From NCBI RefSeq assembly GCF_900107125.1, contig NZ_FNOU01000016.1:1-52162 (forward strand): DNA of 52,162 nt, read 5' to 3'. The notes under the pieces were generated by a model. It did not search any database. It was not told where the DNA came from and saw only the letters and a program-made list of their open reading frames with translations. This stretch comes from Eubacterium barkeri. Its GTDB lineage: Bacteria > Bacillota > Clostridia > Eubacteriales > Eubacteriaceae. Both the position numbers and the translations under genes were made by a program. This document shows positions 32,751 through 41,527 of the stretch, one piece after another. Within the stretch, counting starts at the first letter, position 1. Each line of letters begins with the position of its first letter.

Positions 32751-34241
32751 ATGAAAAAAACAACAATACGAAAGATGGTACTGGGAGTGACCGTTACCCT
32801 CGGCTTGGGGATGCTTTTTTCCGGGTGTAGCCTGGTATCGGTTAATCCTGAGCGCGATAGCGCCCAGACGATGATGACCATCGACGGCACGGATGTCACA
32901 AAATCCAATTATAATAATGCATTGGCTTATGCCGAAATGTATTATGCAGCTAATGGGACCAGCCTTCCCACCGGATCAGATTTAAAGACCATGAAAAAAC
33001 AGGTTTTTGACGGGGTGGTGCAGACTCAGGTTTTGGCAGCTAAGGCCAAAAAAGATGGCCTGAAGGTAGATGAAGCTGCTGCGAAGAAAACCGGGAAGTC
33101 CTCTTACGACAGCATAAAAAAAGAAGTGGATAAAAAATACAACAGTATCTTGAGTAATAATAATACAAATGATGAATCCTTTGGGGCATATATGGAAGAT
33201 AATGCCGTTACCAGCGCTTATGCGGATAAATGTTTGACGGCTTATACCGACAGTGTGGAAAAAAATCCCGAGGATTATCTTAAAACATCTCTAGGTACGG
33301 TGGATGGTACAGAGGTCACCCGGGGTGAATACAATTATCATTACATTGGGCAAACCCTGATGGCTTATTATACCACCGGAGCGGCCCTGCAAACCGATGA
33401 TGCCACCATGAAGACCACCAATGAGACCATCTTTAAGAATATTGGGACAGCCAATGAGATGATTAAATATTGTGAAGACAATAATATTGAAATCAGCGAT
33501 GATGCCATTAAAACGGCCCAGAAAACCCTGCAGTCAACGGTGGATATGTTTTTTAGCGATGAAAGTGCTTTATCGGATTTCCTGAAAAACTATGATCTGA
33601 CGGTCGCCAAGTATAAAGAATATCAAAAGCAGGAAGCCAAGGGGAATGCGGCAGAAACGGCCATTAAGCAAAAGATGATTGACGATATTACCGTTACCGA
33701 TGCCCAGATCAAAAGCTATTACGAAAAGAATAAAAACACCTACGATACCAGCACGGTATCAGCCTGCCATATCCTCACAAAGAATAAAGATTTGTCCGAT
33801 GAAATCTATCAAAAGGCCAAGGACTGTAAAACCAAGGACGAATTTAAGAAGGTTATGGATGAGTATAAAAACAACAGCGAGGTCACCGAAGACACGGATT
33901 TAGGCAGCTTCAACCGTACAAAGATGGTTGAAGCCTTCTCCAATAAAGCCTTCAGCATGGATGTCAATACCGTGGGGGGACCAGTCAAGACCGATTATGG
34001 CTACCATGTTATTTTCGTTTATGACAAGAAGGACGGCACCACTACCTGGGAGGATAACAAGGATGCCATTACCCAGGCCATCAAGGATGAAAAGGGTGGA
34101 GCAGCCTTCGATAAGTACAAGAAAAAACTGACCGATGGTCTGAAGGTTGATATCGGTGAGATTAAAACCATTAGCGAAGAATATGTGGATACCCTTAAAT
34201 CAGAACTGAATGTAAAAGTGAATGAAAAGGTCATGGATTAA
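32751..34241 (+). CDS. prsA: PrsA-type peptidyl-prolyl isomerase lipoprotein
   Basis: A 496-residue secreted foldase. A charged and hydrophobic signal ends at the lipobox-like LFSGC with Cys26 as lipid site; Phe at -3 is non-standard. Two SurA-like N-terminal segments recur: MTIDGTDVTKSNYNNALAYA near 43-62 and VDGTEVTRGEYNYHYIG near 184-200, an internal duplication. A parvulin rotamase domain follows at about 325-430 (SACHILTKN ... GYHVIFVYD). PrsA proteins help secreted proteins fold outside the membrane. It has its own promoter and terminator and sits after mfd, as in many clostridia. Confidence 0.87.
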   Translation: MKKTTIRKMVLGVTVTLGLGMLFSGCSLVSVNPERDSAQTMMTIDGTDVTKSNYNNALAYAEMYYAANGTSLPTGSDLKTMKKQVFDGVVQTQVLAAKAKKDGLKVDEAAAKKTGKSSYDSIKKEVDKKYNSILSNNNTNDESFGAYMEDNAVTSAYADKCLTAYTDSVEKNPEDYLKTSLGTVDGTEVTRGEYNYHYIGQTLMAYYTTGAALQTDDATMKTTNETIFKNIGTANEMIKYCEDNNIEISDDAIKTAQKTLQSTVDMFFSDESALSDFLKNYDLTVAKYKEYQKQEAKGNAAETAIKQKMIDDITVTDAQIKSYYEKNKNTYDTSTVSACHILTKNKDLSDEIYQKAKDCKTKDEFKKVMDEYKNNSEVTEDTDLGSFNRTKMVEAFSNKAFSMDVNTVGGPVKTDYGYHVIFVYDKKDGTTTWEDNKDAITQAIKDEKGGAAFDKYKKKLTDGLKVDIGEIKTISEEYVDTLKSELNVKVNEKVMD

Positions 34242-34264
34242 GGGCACAAAACAAAAAAATAATC

Positions 34265-34304
34265 GGGCTGCCGCATTCTGTGTTTCTATGCGGCAGCCCC
34301 TTTT
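34265..34304 (+). terminator. Intrinsic terminator of the foldase gene
   Basis: A 12-bp GC-rich stem (GGGCTGCCGCAT / ATGCGGCAGCCC) over an 11-base loop, followed by CTTTT. Confidence 0.88.
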
Positions 34305-34348
34305 AACGGATTTAAGGGAATCGACGTGTCGAATATGGGAGGTATTGA

Positions 34349-35977
34349 GTGAGTAATAGTAAAAGTAAAGCCAGTGGGTATCTAAAGGGCGCAACGATCC
34401 TGGCTGCGGCGGGAATCCTGTCCCGGATGTTGGGGTTGTTTTATAAAGTACCGCTGTACCACCTGGTGGGCAGCTATGGCAACGGGATTTACGGCAATGT
34501 TACCAGTATCTACAATACCCTGCTGATGGTCTCCACTGTGGGGCTCCCTGTGGCCATCTCCATTATGATTTCTGAGAGTGTGGCCATTGGTGACTTTCGG
34601 GGAGCCCGAAGTATTTTTCGGGTGTCTACCCTGGCACTTTGCCTTCTAGGGGCAGTATCAACGCTGTTTTTATTCATTGGGGCAGATTTCCTCATCGGAG
34701 TGTCCCATTGGCCCCAGGAAAGCTATCCGTCCATTATGGCCATTGCCCTGGCGCCTTTTATCATCTCCGTTTGCTCGGCCTTTAGGGGCTATTTCCAGGG
34801 GTATCAGATTATGACCCCTACAGCCATCTCCCAGATCATTGAGCAGATCATCCGGGTGGGCCTCGGTGTATTTTTAGCCTGGTTCTGTATCCATAATGGC
34901 TACGGCGTGGGCATGGCCGTGGGAGGTGCCGTTATGGGGGCCACCGTTGGAGGGTTTTTTGCCGCCATCTTCCTGGGCTACACCTTCTGGACCTTTACCT
35001 CTGCCAATAAGGATAGGTTTTCCCATCAGCTGGTCAAATCCCGGATGGACACCGGGGAGATTTTAAAGCGGCTGCTGGTTATTTCCATTCCCGTTACCCT
35101 GACCAGCTCCATTGTCTCCCTTTTTGCAACCGTCGATTCCATGATTTATATTCCGAGGTTGCTGCTGGCTGGCATTGATAGTTATACTGCCACCACTATG
35201 TTTGGGGATTATACCAATGTGGATACCCTCATTAATGTTCCCTTGGTCATTTCCGGTAATCTGGCAGTGGCCATGATCCCTGCCATTTCTGAATCCTTCG
35301 CCCTGGGGGATAAGAAAACCATGAATGCCAAAATCGATATTGCCATCCGCTTGGTGGTGATGGTCGCCTTACCCTGCTGCATTGGCTTATCGGTATTATC
35401 CTATGGCATTTTCGATTTGCTGTTCCCTGGCTCAGAGTACGGCGGTGGGATGATGCAGGTTTTTGCCTATGCCACTATTTTTATGATGCTGTCCAATATT
35501 TTCCAGAGTATCCTTCAGTCCATTAACCGAATGCGGGTTCCGCTCATTAACCTGGCCCTGGCCGCCATCATCCGTATTGGGAGCTGCTGGATCTTCCTGG
35601 CCATTCCAGCCATCAATATCTACGGTATTGGTCTTTCCTCTTTGATTACCTTTGTGCTTCTCACCGTGGCCAATTACCTCTTTGTCAAGCGTTTTACCGG
35701 GGTGCGCATCCATTGGGAGCAAACAGTCATTAAGCCATTGGTGTCCTCGGCGGTTATGGGGTTAGTCACCTGGGGAACCTACACCGCGATCCGTGCCCTC
35801 CTGGGCAATGTCGCCGGCCTGCTGGTTTCCATGGTGGCATCCATCGCTGTTTATGCCTTTGTGATGCTGCTCACTGGGGGCATTGGGGCAGAGGAGCTCT
35901 CGGCCCTCCCGGGTCAGAAATTCATTAGGCCCGTTTATAAGAAGGTGGAGGGACTGAAACGGCGACTGCGGTCGTAA
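34349..35977 (+). CDS. SpoVB/MurJ-type polysaccharide or lipid flippase
   Basis: A 542-residue membrane protein with about fourteen hydrophobic spans, of the MVF/MOP exporter superfamily. ATILAAAGILSRMLGLFYKVPLY at the start and FRGYFQGYQIMTPTAISQI are typical of the SpoVB/YtgP/YabM group. These move lipid-linked peptidoglycan or polysaccharide precursors across the membrane. In Bacillus the related yabM lies between spoVT and yabN, the same position as here. It could be the lipid II flippase, but that cannot be decided from sequence. The start is GTG 34349 with GGGAGG six bases upstream. Confidence 0.85.
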   Translation: MSNSKSKASGYLKGATILAAAGILSRMLGLFYKVPLYHLVGSYGNGIYGNVTSIYNTLLMVSTVGLPVAISIMISESVAIGDFRGARSIFRVSTLALCLLGAVSTLFLFIGADFLIGVSHWPQESYPSIMAIALAPFIISVCSAFRGYFQGYQIMTPTAISQIIEQIIRVGLGVFLAWFCIHNGYGVGMAVGGAVMGATVGGFFAAIFLGYTFWTFTSANKDRFSHQLVKSRMDTGEILKRLLVISIPVTLTSSIVSLFATVDSMIYIPRLLLAGIDSYTATTMFGDYTNVDTLINVPLVISGNLAVAMIPAISESFALGDKKTMNAKIDIAIRLVVMVALPCCIGLSVLSYGIFDLLFPGSEYGGGMMQVFAYATIFMMLSNIFQSILQSINRMRVPLINLALAAIIRIGSCWIFLAIPAINIYGIGLSSLITFVLLTVANYLFVKRFTGVRIHWEQTVIKPLVSSAVMGLVTWGTYTAIRALLGNVAGLLVSMVASIAVYAFVMLLTGGIGAEELSALPGQKFIRPVYKKVEGLKRRLRS

Positions 35978-35978
35978 A

Positions 35979-36006
35979 GTGAGGGGAGGAATCCCTTCCC
36001 CTTTCT
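35979..36006 (+). terminator. Possible terminator or hairpin before mazG
   Basis: A GGGGAGG / CCTTCCCC imperfect stem followed by TTTCTAT. The T-run is weak, so it may only attenuate. Confidence 0.4.
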
Positions 36007-36045
36007 ATGGCCCCCTGAAAGAGTATTTTTTGAAAGGAACCCATA

Positions 36046-37494
36046 ATGATACATATCCTAGGCCTTGGCCCGGGGAATCCGGACCAATTGACCAATGAAA
36101 CCATTGACGTATTAGGCAGCGGCCGACCCGTTTATTTGCGCACGGCCATCCATCCCACAGTCGCCTGGTTAGATGCCCGGCAAATCCCATACACGGCCTT
36201 TGATGATTTCTACGACACCCTGCCGACCTTTGAGGCGGTGTATGGGGCCATTGTATCCGCCGTAATGGCGGCTGGCACCGAGGATATCGTCTATGCTGTA
36301 CCCGGCAATCCACTGTGTGGCGAGTCCACCGTAATGATGTTGCTTAAGAAATGTCAGGAAGCAGGTGTGGGGACGCGCCTGTACAGTGGGGTCAGCTTTA
36401 TCGATGCCTGTATGGTAGCCGTGGCCCATGATCCGGTGGCCGGACTAGCCATTTTGGATGCCTACGCCGTGGTGGCGGGGAGCCAAAAACCGGGCCCCTC
36501 TTCTGCTGCCCTGATTACTCAGGTTCACAGTGCTCATATGGCATCGGAAACGAAGCTGGCCTTAATGGATATTTATGGGGATCAGGTTGAGGTAGCCTTG
36601 ATCCAGTCGGCGGGGACCCCCGATGAAGCCATCCGTTGGATACCCCTTTACCAGATGGATCGGGAGTTTGTGGACCATCTGACAACATTGTATATTCCTG
36701 CCCAGACCAAGAGTCTAAGGGATTATACCAAGCTTTTATCCATTATGGAGACGCTGCGTGCCCCTGGTGGGTGTCCCTGGGACCGGGAGCAGACCCATGA
36801 ATCCCTCAAGCAGTATTTGTTAGAAGAAACCTATGAGGTGATCGATGCCATCGAAGCCGGGGATTTGGACAATTTGGTAGAGGAGCTGGGAGACCTGCTG
36901 CTCCAGATCGTTTTCCACGCCCAATTAGGGAAGGAAGATGGTCTCTTCACCATGAATGATGTCATTGAGGGCATCAATGAAAAGATGGTACGGCGTCATG
37001 TGCATATCTTTGGGGATGCCCAGGCAGAAACCGGCGAAGATGTGGAGAAGATTTGGGCAGCGGTGAAGCAGCGTGAAAAGGGGTATGACAGCCTTTCCGA
37101 GGAAATGTCCAGGATTCCAAGGGCTTTTCCCGCCTTGTTGAGAGCCTATAAAATTCAGTCCAAGGCAGGAAAAGTCGGCTTTGATTGGGGAAATCCCCAG
37201 GATGCGCTGCCTAAGGTGGCCGAGGAGATGGCTGAGGTTGAGGAAGCCTTGGCAGCAGGAGAGGAATCTCATATCATCGAAGAAATTGGAGACCTTCTCT
37301 TTGCCGCGGTTAATGTCGCCCGTTTAGCTGGCGTTCAGCCCGAACTGGCCCTAAATGCCGCAGGCACAAAATTCATTCATCGCTTTAAAGGCATGGAGAA
37401 AATGGCAAAGGCGGAGGGTCAGAATTTGGAAAATTATGATCTGGCTGGCCTGGATATCCTATGGGAACAGGCAAAAGCCTTAAAAAGGGAATAA
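36046..37494 (+). CDS. mazG: MazG nucleotide pyrophosphohydrolase with methylase-like N-terminus (YabN type)
   Basis: A 482-residue two-part protein. Residues 1 to about 220 are a tetrapyrrole (corrin/porphyrin) methylase-like domain: HILGLGPGNPDQLT at the start and YAVPGNPLCGE. From about 228 the MazG part follows (LRAPGGCPWDREQTHESLK, then EETYEVIDAIEAGDLDNLVEELGD in two pieces) with the E-x-x-E...E-x-x-D metal ligands, and a second MazG half near 385-440 repeats EExxE / ExxD. It hydrolyses nucleoside triphosphates to monophosphates. The methylase substrate is unknown. The fusion is the rule in Firmicutes yabN. Confidence 0.93.
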   Translation: MIHILGLGPGNPDQLTNETIDVLGSGRPVYLRTAIHPTVAWLDARQIPYTAFDDFYDTLPTFEAVYGAIVSAVMAAGTEDIVYAVPGNPLCGESTVMMLLKKCQEAGVGTRLYSGVSFIDACMVAVAHDPVAGLAILDAYAVVAGSQKPGPSSAALITQVHSAHMASETKLALMDIYGDQVEVALIQSAGTPDEAIRWIPLYQMDREFVDHLTTLYIPAQTKSLRDYTKLLSIMETLRAPGGCPWDREQTHESLKQYLLEETYEVIDAIEAGDLDNLVEELGDLLLQIVFHAQLGKEDGLFTMNDVIEGINEKMVRRHVHIFGDAQAETGEDVEKIWAAVKQREKGYDSLSEEMSRIPRAFPALLRAYKIQSKAGKVGFDWGNPQDALPKVAEEMAEVEEALAAGEESHIIEEIGDLLFAAVNVARLAGVQPELALNAAGTKFIHRFKGMEKMAKAEGQNLENYDLAGLDILWEQAKALKRE

Positions 37495-37530
37495 AAAAGG
37501 GCGAGAATGGCCAAAAAACCCAGAAAAAGC

Positions 37531-37560
37531 TTGTTTTTTGTGTTCTGGTGGGCTTATAAT
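37531..37560 (+). promoter_or_regulatory. Promoter of the HU gene
   Basis: TTGTTT (37531-37536), 18 bp, TATAAT (37555-37560). The sequence AGCTTGTTTTTTGT around the -35 box is the same as in the sRNA B promoter. Confidence 0.75.
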
Positions 37561-37600
37561 TAGTAGCATAATATTTCTGTGATAATTTGGAGGGATAGTA

Positions 37601-37873
37601 ATGAACAAATCAGAGTTAGTATCAGCAATGTCAGAAAAATCCGGTTTATCGAAAAAAGATTCCGAAAAAGCTTTAGCGGCATTTATGGACTCCGTTATGG
37701 AAGCCTTAAAGAAGGATGACAAAGTTGCCTTAGTAGGATTTGGCACCTTTGATGTACGGGAACGCGCAGCAAGAACCGGTTTGAATCCGAGAACAAAAGA
37801 ACCCATTGAAATCAAAGCTTCCAAAGCACCCGCCTTCAAAGCAGGCAAGGCATTCAAAGATTCATTAAACTAG
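37601..37873 (+). CDS. hup: HU family nucleoid protein
   Basis: A 90-residue HU, exact family length. It bends and compacts DNA as a dimer. MNKSELVSAMSEKSGLSKKD is the N-terminal helix pair, VGFGTFDVRERAARTGLNP the beta-arm signature, and the C-terminal helix ends FKAGKAFKDSLN. TTGGAGGG precedes the ATG. It has its own strong promoter and a weak hairpin after it. HU is found between mazG and the S4-domain gene in many clostridia. Confidence 0.98.
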   Translation: MNKSELVSAMSEKSGLSKKDSEKALAAFMDSVMEALKKDDKVALVGFGTFDVRERAARTGLNPRTKEPIEIKASKAPAFKAGKAFKDSLN

Positions 37874-37880
37874 GAACACA

Positions 37881-37905
37881 TAAGCCGGGGCATCTGCTCC
37901 GGCTT
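37881..37905 (+). terminator. Weak terminator after HU
   Basis: AAGCCGGGGC / GCTCCGGCTT with one G-T pair over ATCT, followed by TTCTATATT. The poor T-run suggests partial read-through into the rqcP gene. Confidence 0.6.
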
Positions 37906-37946
37906 TCTATATTATACCAGCAAAATGCAACCAAGGAGGTGACACA

Positions 37947-38186
37947 ATGCGCGTCGATAAGTTTTTAAAAAATGCCCGACTCATCAAGCGCCGGACTGTG
38001 GGAAAGGCAGCCTGTGATGGAGGACGAATCACCATCAATGGAAAAGAAGCCAAGCCGGGAAGTAAGCTTAAGGTAGGGGATATCCTTACCATTGCCTACG
38101 GTAACGGGGAACAGACCGTGGAGGTCTTACAGCTTTTAGAGCATGCCCCCAAGGATAAGGCAGAGGAAATGTACCGGGAGATATAA
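37947..38186 (+). CDS. rqcP: RqcP-type S4-domain RNA-binding protein
   Basis: A 79-residue protein that is a single S4 domain. MRVDKFLKNARLIKRRTVGK, then GGRITINGKEAKPGSKLKVGD, is the canonical S4 fold. The Bacillus homologue YabO/RqcP helps RqcH add alanine tails to stalled nascent chains on the 50S subunit. Its position after mazG and before divIC matches Bacillus. AAGGAGG lies 10 bases before the ATG. Its gene runs into divIC with 3 bp between. Confidence 0.9.
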   Translation: MRVDKFLKNARLIKRRTVGKAACDGGRITINGKEAKPGSKLKVGDILTIAYGNGEQTVEVLQLLEHAPKDKAEEMYREI

Positions 38187-38189
38187 CCC

Positions 38190-38564
38190 ATGAAAGCTAA
38201 ATTTCAACATTTCTGTCGATGGATTTATAAGCAGCGGGCGACACTATTGACAATCTTTGTCATCGGTGCAGTCCTTCTGTTTCTTTTCGGTCAGAACTTC
38301 TACAAAATCTACCGGTTAGAGAAGCAAAAGGGGGACCTTCAGTCACAGATCACCCAGGAAGAAGAGCGGGCAGCAGAGCTGAATGAGGCCAATAATCAAA
38401 TTGGTTCCAAATCCTATGTGGAGTACATTGCAAGAAAATATTTGCGCCTGTATTACCCCGAAGAGAAGGTCGTTGTAACAATACCCGAAAATAAAGAGAG
38501 TCAGAATGCCCAAGAAGAGCAAAATAAGGGAGAGAATACCACTCAGGAAGGAGAAACCCAATGA
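38190..38564 (+). CDS. divIC: DivIC/FtsB-type septum protein
   Basis: A 124-residue bitopic membrane protein. A short basic N-terminus is followed by one span (about 20-37), a coiled coil (about 40-72, rich in Glu and Gln), the YVEYIARKYLRLYYPEEKVV signature of DivIC/FtsB in two halves, and a disordered Glu/Gln/Asn-rich tail. It stabilises the divisome with FtsL. No yabP or yabQ gene stands before it, unlike in spore formers. The ATG of the next gene lies in its stop (ATGA overlap). Confidence 0.88.
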   Translation: MKAKFQHFCRWIYKQRATLLTIFVIGAVLLFLFGQNFYKIYRLEKQKGDLQSQITQEEERAAELNEANNQIGSKSYVEYIARKYLRLYYPEEKVVVTIPENKESQNAQEEQNKGENTTQEGETQ

Positions 38565-39511
38565 GTGAAGGAAATTGTGCAACCCCCCCCGAAAACCGGG
38601 GAAATCGAGCCGTCATTGATATTGGAACCAATTCAACCCGACTGCTCATTTTCCGTCAGGATGAAGGGGGGAATCTGGTCCGGGTCAATAAATCGGTACG
38701 GTACACCCGAATGGGCCAGGATGTCGGTGCCACTGGCAGTCTTCATCCCGATGCCATGAAACGCAATATGGATGCCCTGGCAGAGTACAAGGCCATTGCT
38801 GCGGATTATGGGGTAAAGGAGTATTATATTTTTGGAACCAGCGCCATGCGGGATGCGGACAACACAGGCCAATTCATCGACAGTGCAAAGGAAAAGTTAG
38901 GCCTGGATGTCGTGGTGGTATCTGGTGAACAGGAGGCAGCCTATGGGTTTATCGGGGCATCCCAATGCTTCGAGGAGCCAATCCTCATCTTTGATATCGG
39001 AGGGGGGAGCACGGAGTTGATCTATGGCGAAGGGAAAACCCTGGACCGGATGGTCAGCCTCAATATGGGGTGTGTCCGCGGAACAGAGGCCTTTATCCAT
39101 CAGGACCCGCCGACGCAAGGAGAACTGGATGCCCTTAAAAAGGATGTGTCTGGAAAGCTCATGGATGCCCTGGGTGCCTTTAAAGGCACCAGGCCGAAGC
39201 ATCTTATTGGAATTGGCGGAACAGCAACAACCCTATCAACCATTGAGCAGGGTTTAACGGTGTACGATAGCCAGAAAGTCCACGGCAGTTTGATCACCCG
39301 GGAGTCCTTGGGGCGAATCATCAATGAATTAGCCGCCATCCCCTTAGAAGAGCGCCGGAAAATTGCGGGGCTCGAGGCAAAACGTGCCGATATTATTATT
39401 GCAGGGGCTTGCATCTTAGAGCAGATTTTAGCCGCAACCCAGGAGGATGCTTTTATTGTATGCGATTATGATAATCTGGAGGGCGCAGCTTACAGTGCTT
39501 TTTTAGAATAG
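38561..39511 (+). CDS. ppx: Exopolyphosphatase / GppA-type phosphatase
   Basis: A 316-residue actin-like ATPase-fold hydrolase. Phosphate-binding motifs are AVIDIGTNSTRLL (near 17-29), FGTSAMRDADN, SGEQEAAYGFIG and FDIGGGSTELIYGEG (about 142-156). Members degrade polyphosphate or hydrolyse pppGpp. The short length, without the C-terminal HD-like domain, fits the Ppx-type short forms. Which substrate it prefers is not decidable here. It is translationally coupled to divIC. The first ~14 residues are outside the fold, so a later start is possible. Confidence 0.92.
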   Translation: MSEGNCATPPENRGNRAVIDIGTNSTRLLIFRQDEGGNLVRVNKSVRYTRMGQDVGATGSLHPDAMKRNMDALAEYKAIAADYGVKEYYIFGTSAMRDADNTGQFIDSAKEKLGLDVVVVSGEQEAAYGFIGASQCFEEPILIFDIGGGSTELIYGEGKTLDRMVSLNMGCVRGTEAFIHQDPPTQGELDALKKDVSGKLMDALGAFKGTRPKHLIGIGGTATTLSTIEQGLTVYDSQKVHGSLITRESLGRIINELAAIPLEERRKIAGLEAKRADIIIAGACILEQILAATQEDAFIVCDYDNLEGAAYSAFLE

Positions 39512-39601
39512 TCGAACAGGGCGGATAAGTATTGGTATACACAGAGAATGATGTTTTTGACTGGATTTATTAAAAAAAAAGATATTTTTTTAAAAAACAT
39601 G

Positions 39602-39630
39602 TTGACAGATGGGGTTTCACAGTGTATACT
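39602..39630 (+). promoter_or_regulatory. Stable-RNA promoter of the tRNA cluster
   Basis: Perfect TTGACA (39602-39607), 17 bp, TATACT (39625-39630), with a long A/T tract at 39570-39598 like an UP element. A GC-rich segment follows the -10, as in stringently controlled promoters. Confidence 0.85.
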
Positions 39631-39666
39631 AATGCTTGTCCTTCGGGTGAGGGACAGCAGCGGAAC

Positions 39667-39755
39667 GCCGGAGTGGCGGAACTGGCAGACGCACAGGACT
39701 TAAAATCCTGCGATCCTTTTCGATCGTATCGGTTCGATTCCGATCTCCGGCACCA
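39667..39755 (+). tRNA. tRNA-Leu (UAA)
   Basis: An 89-nt class II tRNA. Acceptor GCCGGAG pairs with CTCCGGC. Anticodon stem CAGGA / TCCTG presents TAA at 39701-39703. A long variable arm (GATCCTTTTCGATC) and the GGTTCGATTCC T-arm follow. CCA is encoded. Confidence 0.97.
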
Positions 39756-39778
39756 CTTAATTAAATATTTTTTAACAT

Positions 39779-39855
39779 CGCGGGGTGGAGCAGTTTGGTA
39801 GCTCGTCGGGCTCATAACCCGGAGGCCGTAGGTTCAAATCCTGCCCCCGCAACCA
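39779..39855 (+). tRNA. Initiator tRNA-fMet (CAU)
   Basis: A 77-nt tRNA with the initiator marks: an unpaired C1-A72 at the acceptor end and three G-C pairs (GGG / CCC) in the anticodon stem, anticodon CAT. CCA is encoded. Confidence 0.96.
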
Positions 39856-39866
39856 ATTTTTTTAAT

Positions 39867-39943
39867 GGCGGCGTAGCTCAGTTGGCTAGAGCATACGGTT
39901 CATACCCGTAGTGTCAGCGGTTCGACTCCGTTCGCCGCTACCA
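39867..39943 (+). tRNA. Elongator tRNA-Met (CAU)
   Basis: A 77-nt tRNA. Acceptor GGCGGCG with CGCCGCT (G1-U72), D-arm GCTCAGTTGGCTAGAGC, anticodon stem TACGG / CCGTA around CAT. It closely resembles the Bacillus elongator Met tRNA. The tRNA-Ile2 alternative (CAU read as lysidine) fits less well. CCA is encoded. Confidence 0.93.
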
Positions 39944-39956
39944 TTAATATTAAAAT

Positions 39957-40031
39957 GGCCCCTTGGTCAAGCGGTCAAGACACCGCCCTTTCACGGCGGT
40001 AACGGGGGTTCGATTCCCCCAGGGGTCACCA
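39957..40031 (+). tRNA. tRNA-Glu (UUC)
   Basis: A 75-nt tRNA. Acceptor GGCCCCT with AGGGGTC, anticodon stem CCGCC / GGCGG around TTC at 39990-39992, T-arm GGGGGTTCGATTCCCCC. CCA is encoded. It is the last of the four-tRNA array. Confidence 0.97.
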
Positions 40032-40047
40032 TTGAATTCTTAAAATT

Positions 40048-40080
40048 ACTGGTGGAAGCTTGCTTTCAACCAGTTTTTTT
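40048..40080 (+). terminator. Terminator of the tRNA cluster
   Basis: ACTGGT / ACCAGT closing stem, then GAA / TTC after one mismatch, loop GCTTGC, followed by seven T. It is 17 bp after tRNA-Glu. Confidence 0.85.
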
Positions 40081-40126
40081 ATACGTTCGTTCAGCGTTGC
40101 AGAATCCAACCAGGAATGGAAAAGGT

Positions 40127-41527
40127 ATGACGATGAAGGAAAAAGTACACGCTTATATTAAGAAACATCAGATGATAAAGGCTGGTGATTCTGTGCTGGT
40201 CGGAGTTTCCGGCGGGGCAGATTCACTGGCCTTGTTGCATTTTTTATCCCAGAGCCGGGAGGGTTTAGGGATCCGTCTGGGCGCAGCCCATCTCCATCAT
40301 GGCATGCGGGGAAGGGTGGCAGATGGCGATGCTGCTTTTGTGGAGGCCATGTGTCATTCCCTGAATGTTCCCTTTTACGGTGGACTAGCCGATGTCCCAG
40401 GCTTGGCTGGGGAGGACAAGGTGGGAGTTGAAGTAGCCGGGCGTCAGGCACGGTATGCTTTTTTTAGAGAAATCATGGATAAAAAAGGTTTTACCCGATT
40501 GGCCACTGCGCACCACTTGGATGATCAGGCAGAAACTGTCCTGATGCGCCTCATCCGGGGGACAGGTATGGCCGGAGCTGCGGGGATTCCCGCGGCCGAT
40601 GGGCAAAAAATTCGTCCCTTTCTATGTGTGACCCGGGAAGAAATCGAAGCTTATTGTAAGGTTTATCGTTTAGACTATCGTCATGACTGTACGAATGATG
40701 ACCTCACCATGACCCGGAATCGGCTGCGTCATGACATCATTCCCCAGTTAAAGGCCATCAATCCCCAGGTGGCTAAGCACCTGGCTGTCTTTGCCGAGGA
40801 GGCGTTAGATTATGAGGCTGTGGTGGAGGATCAGGTCGTACTATGGGGAAGGCAGCACTTTGTTATTGGCGCTGATGGCTGGCTGGACTACGATCTGGAA
40901 TGTTTTTTACGGGAATCTCCCTTTATACAGAGGAAGATTTTGCGGGCGGCCATCCTGGAAGTAACTGGAACCCTTCTGGACATCGGGCGGGTCCATATCC
41001 AGAAGGCTTGTACCTTTTTGTCTGAAAAAATCGGAAATGGTGAGATTCAATTGCCTCGGGGCATCGTGGTACGTAAGGATTATCAACGCGTGCTGGTGGG
41101 GATTCCAGAAGCACAGGAAGATACCGTTTCCATAGAGGAAGTGAGGATTTCGACTGAAAGGCCCGGCATCTATGAATTGAATGGCTATCGCTTTACAGTG
41201 GATGTGATGCTTTTGCAAGACTTAAAAATGTTACAAAAAAAGAAAATTAGTAGTGAAATTTTCATTGACTATGGTAAAATTAAAGATAATCTTGTGCTAA
41301 GAACACGAAAAGCCGGGGATGTTATCGCATTGCCCGGAATGCAGGGAAGAAAAAAAATCAAATCCTTTTATATTGATCGAAAACTGCCCCGGGCAGAACG
41401 GGATCGGCTGCCGTTATTAGTCATGGGTGAGGAAATTCTCTGGATCCCTGGTTATGCGGTGAGTCGAAATCTAAGCCTGGATGGTGGGTTGCCAAAAATT
41501 TTATGGATGAAGATGGAGAAAGTGTAG
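40127..41527 (+). CDS. tilS: tRNA(Ile)-lysidine synthetase
   Basis: A 466-residue ATP pyrophosphatase. It converts C34 of tRNA-Ile(CAU) to lysidine so that it reads AUA. The PP-loop GVSGGADSLALL is near 25-36. AHLHHGMRG and ATAHHLDDQAETVLMRLIRG are typical, and the C-terminal TilS domain (RKAGDVIALPGMQGRKKIK) is complete. ATG 40127 is chosen; an ATG at 40133 is equally close to AAAAGG. An in-frame extension upstream runs through tRNA genes and is not coding. Stop and hprT start overlap by one base. Confidence 0.95.
   Translation: MTMKEKVHAYIKKHQMIKAGDSVLVGVSGGADSLALLHFLSQSREGLGIRLGAAHLHHGMRGRVADGDAAFVEAMCHSLNVPFYGGLADVPGLAGEDKVGVEVAGRQARYAFFREIMDKKGFTRLATAHHLDDQAETVLMRLIRGTGMAGAAGIPAADGQKIRPFLCVTREEIEAYCKVYRLDYRHDCTNDDLTMTRNRLRHDIIPQLKAINPQVAKHLAVFAEEALDYEAVVEDQVVLWGRQHFVIGADGWLDYDLECFLRESPFIQRKILRAAILEVTGTLLDIGRVHIQKACTFLSEKIGNGEIQLPRGIVVRKDYQRVLVGIPEAQEDTVSIEEVRISTERPGIYELNGYRFTVDVMLLQDLKMLQKKKISSEIFIDYGKIKDNLVLRTRKAGDVIALPGMQGRKKIKSFYIDRKLPRAERDRLPLLVMGEEILWIPGYAVSRNLSLDGGLPKILWMKMEKV

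Noticed and set aside
39911..40126. 72-residue extension of TilS
   Set aside because: It is translated from tRNA genes and a terminator.
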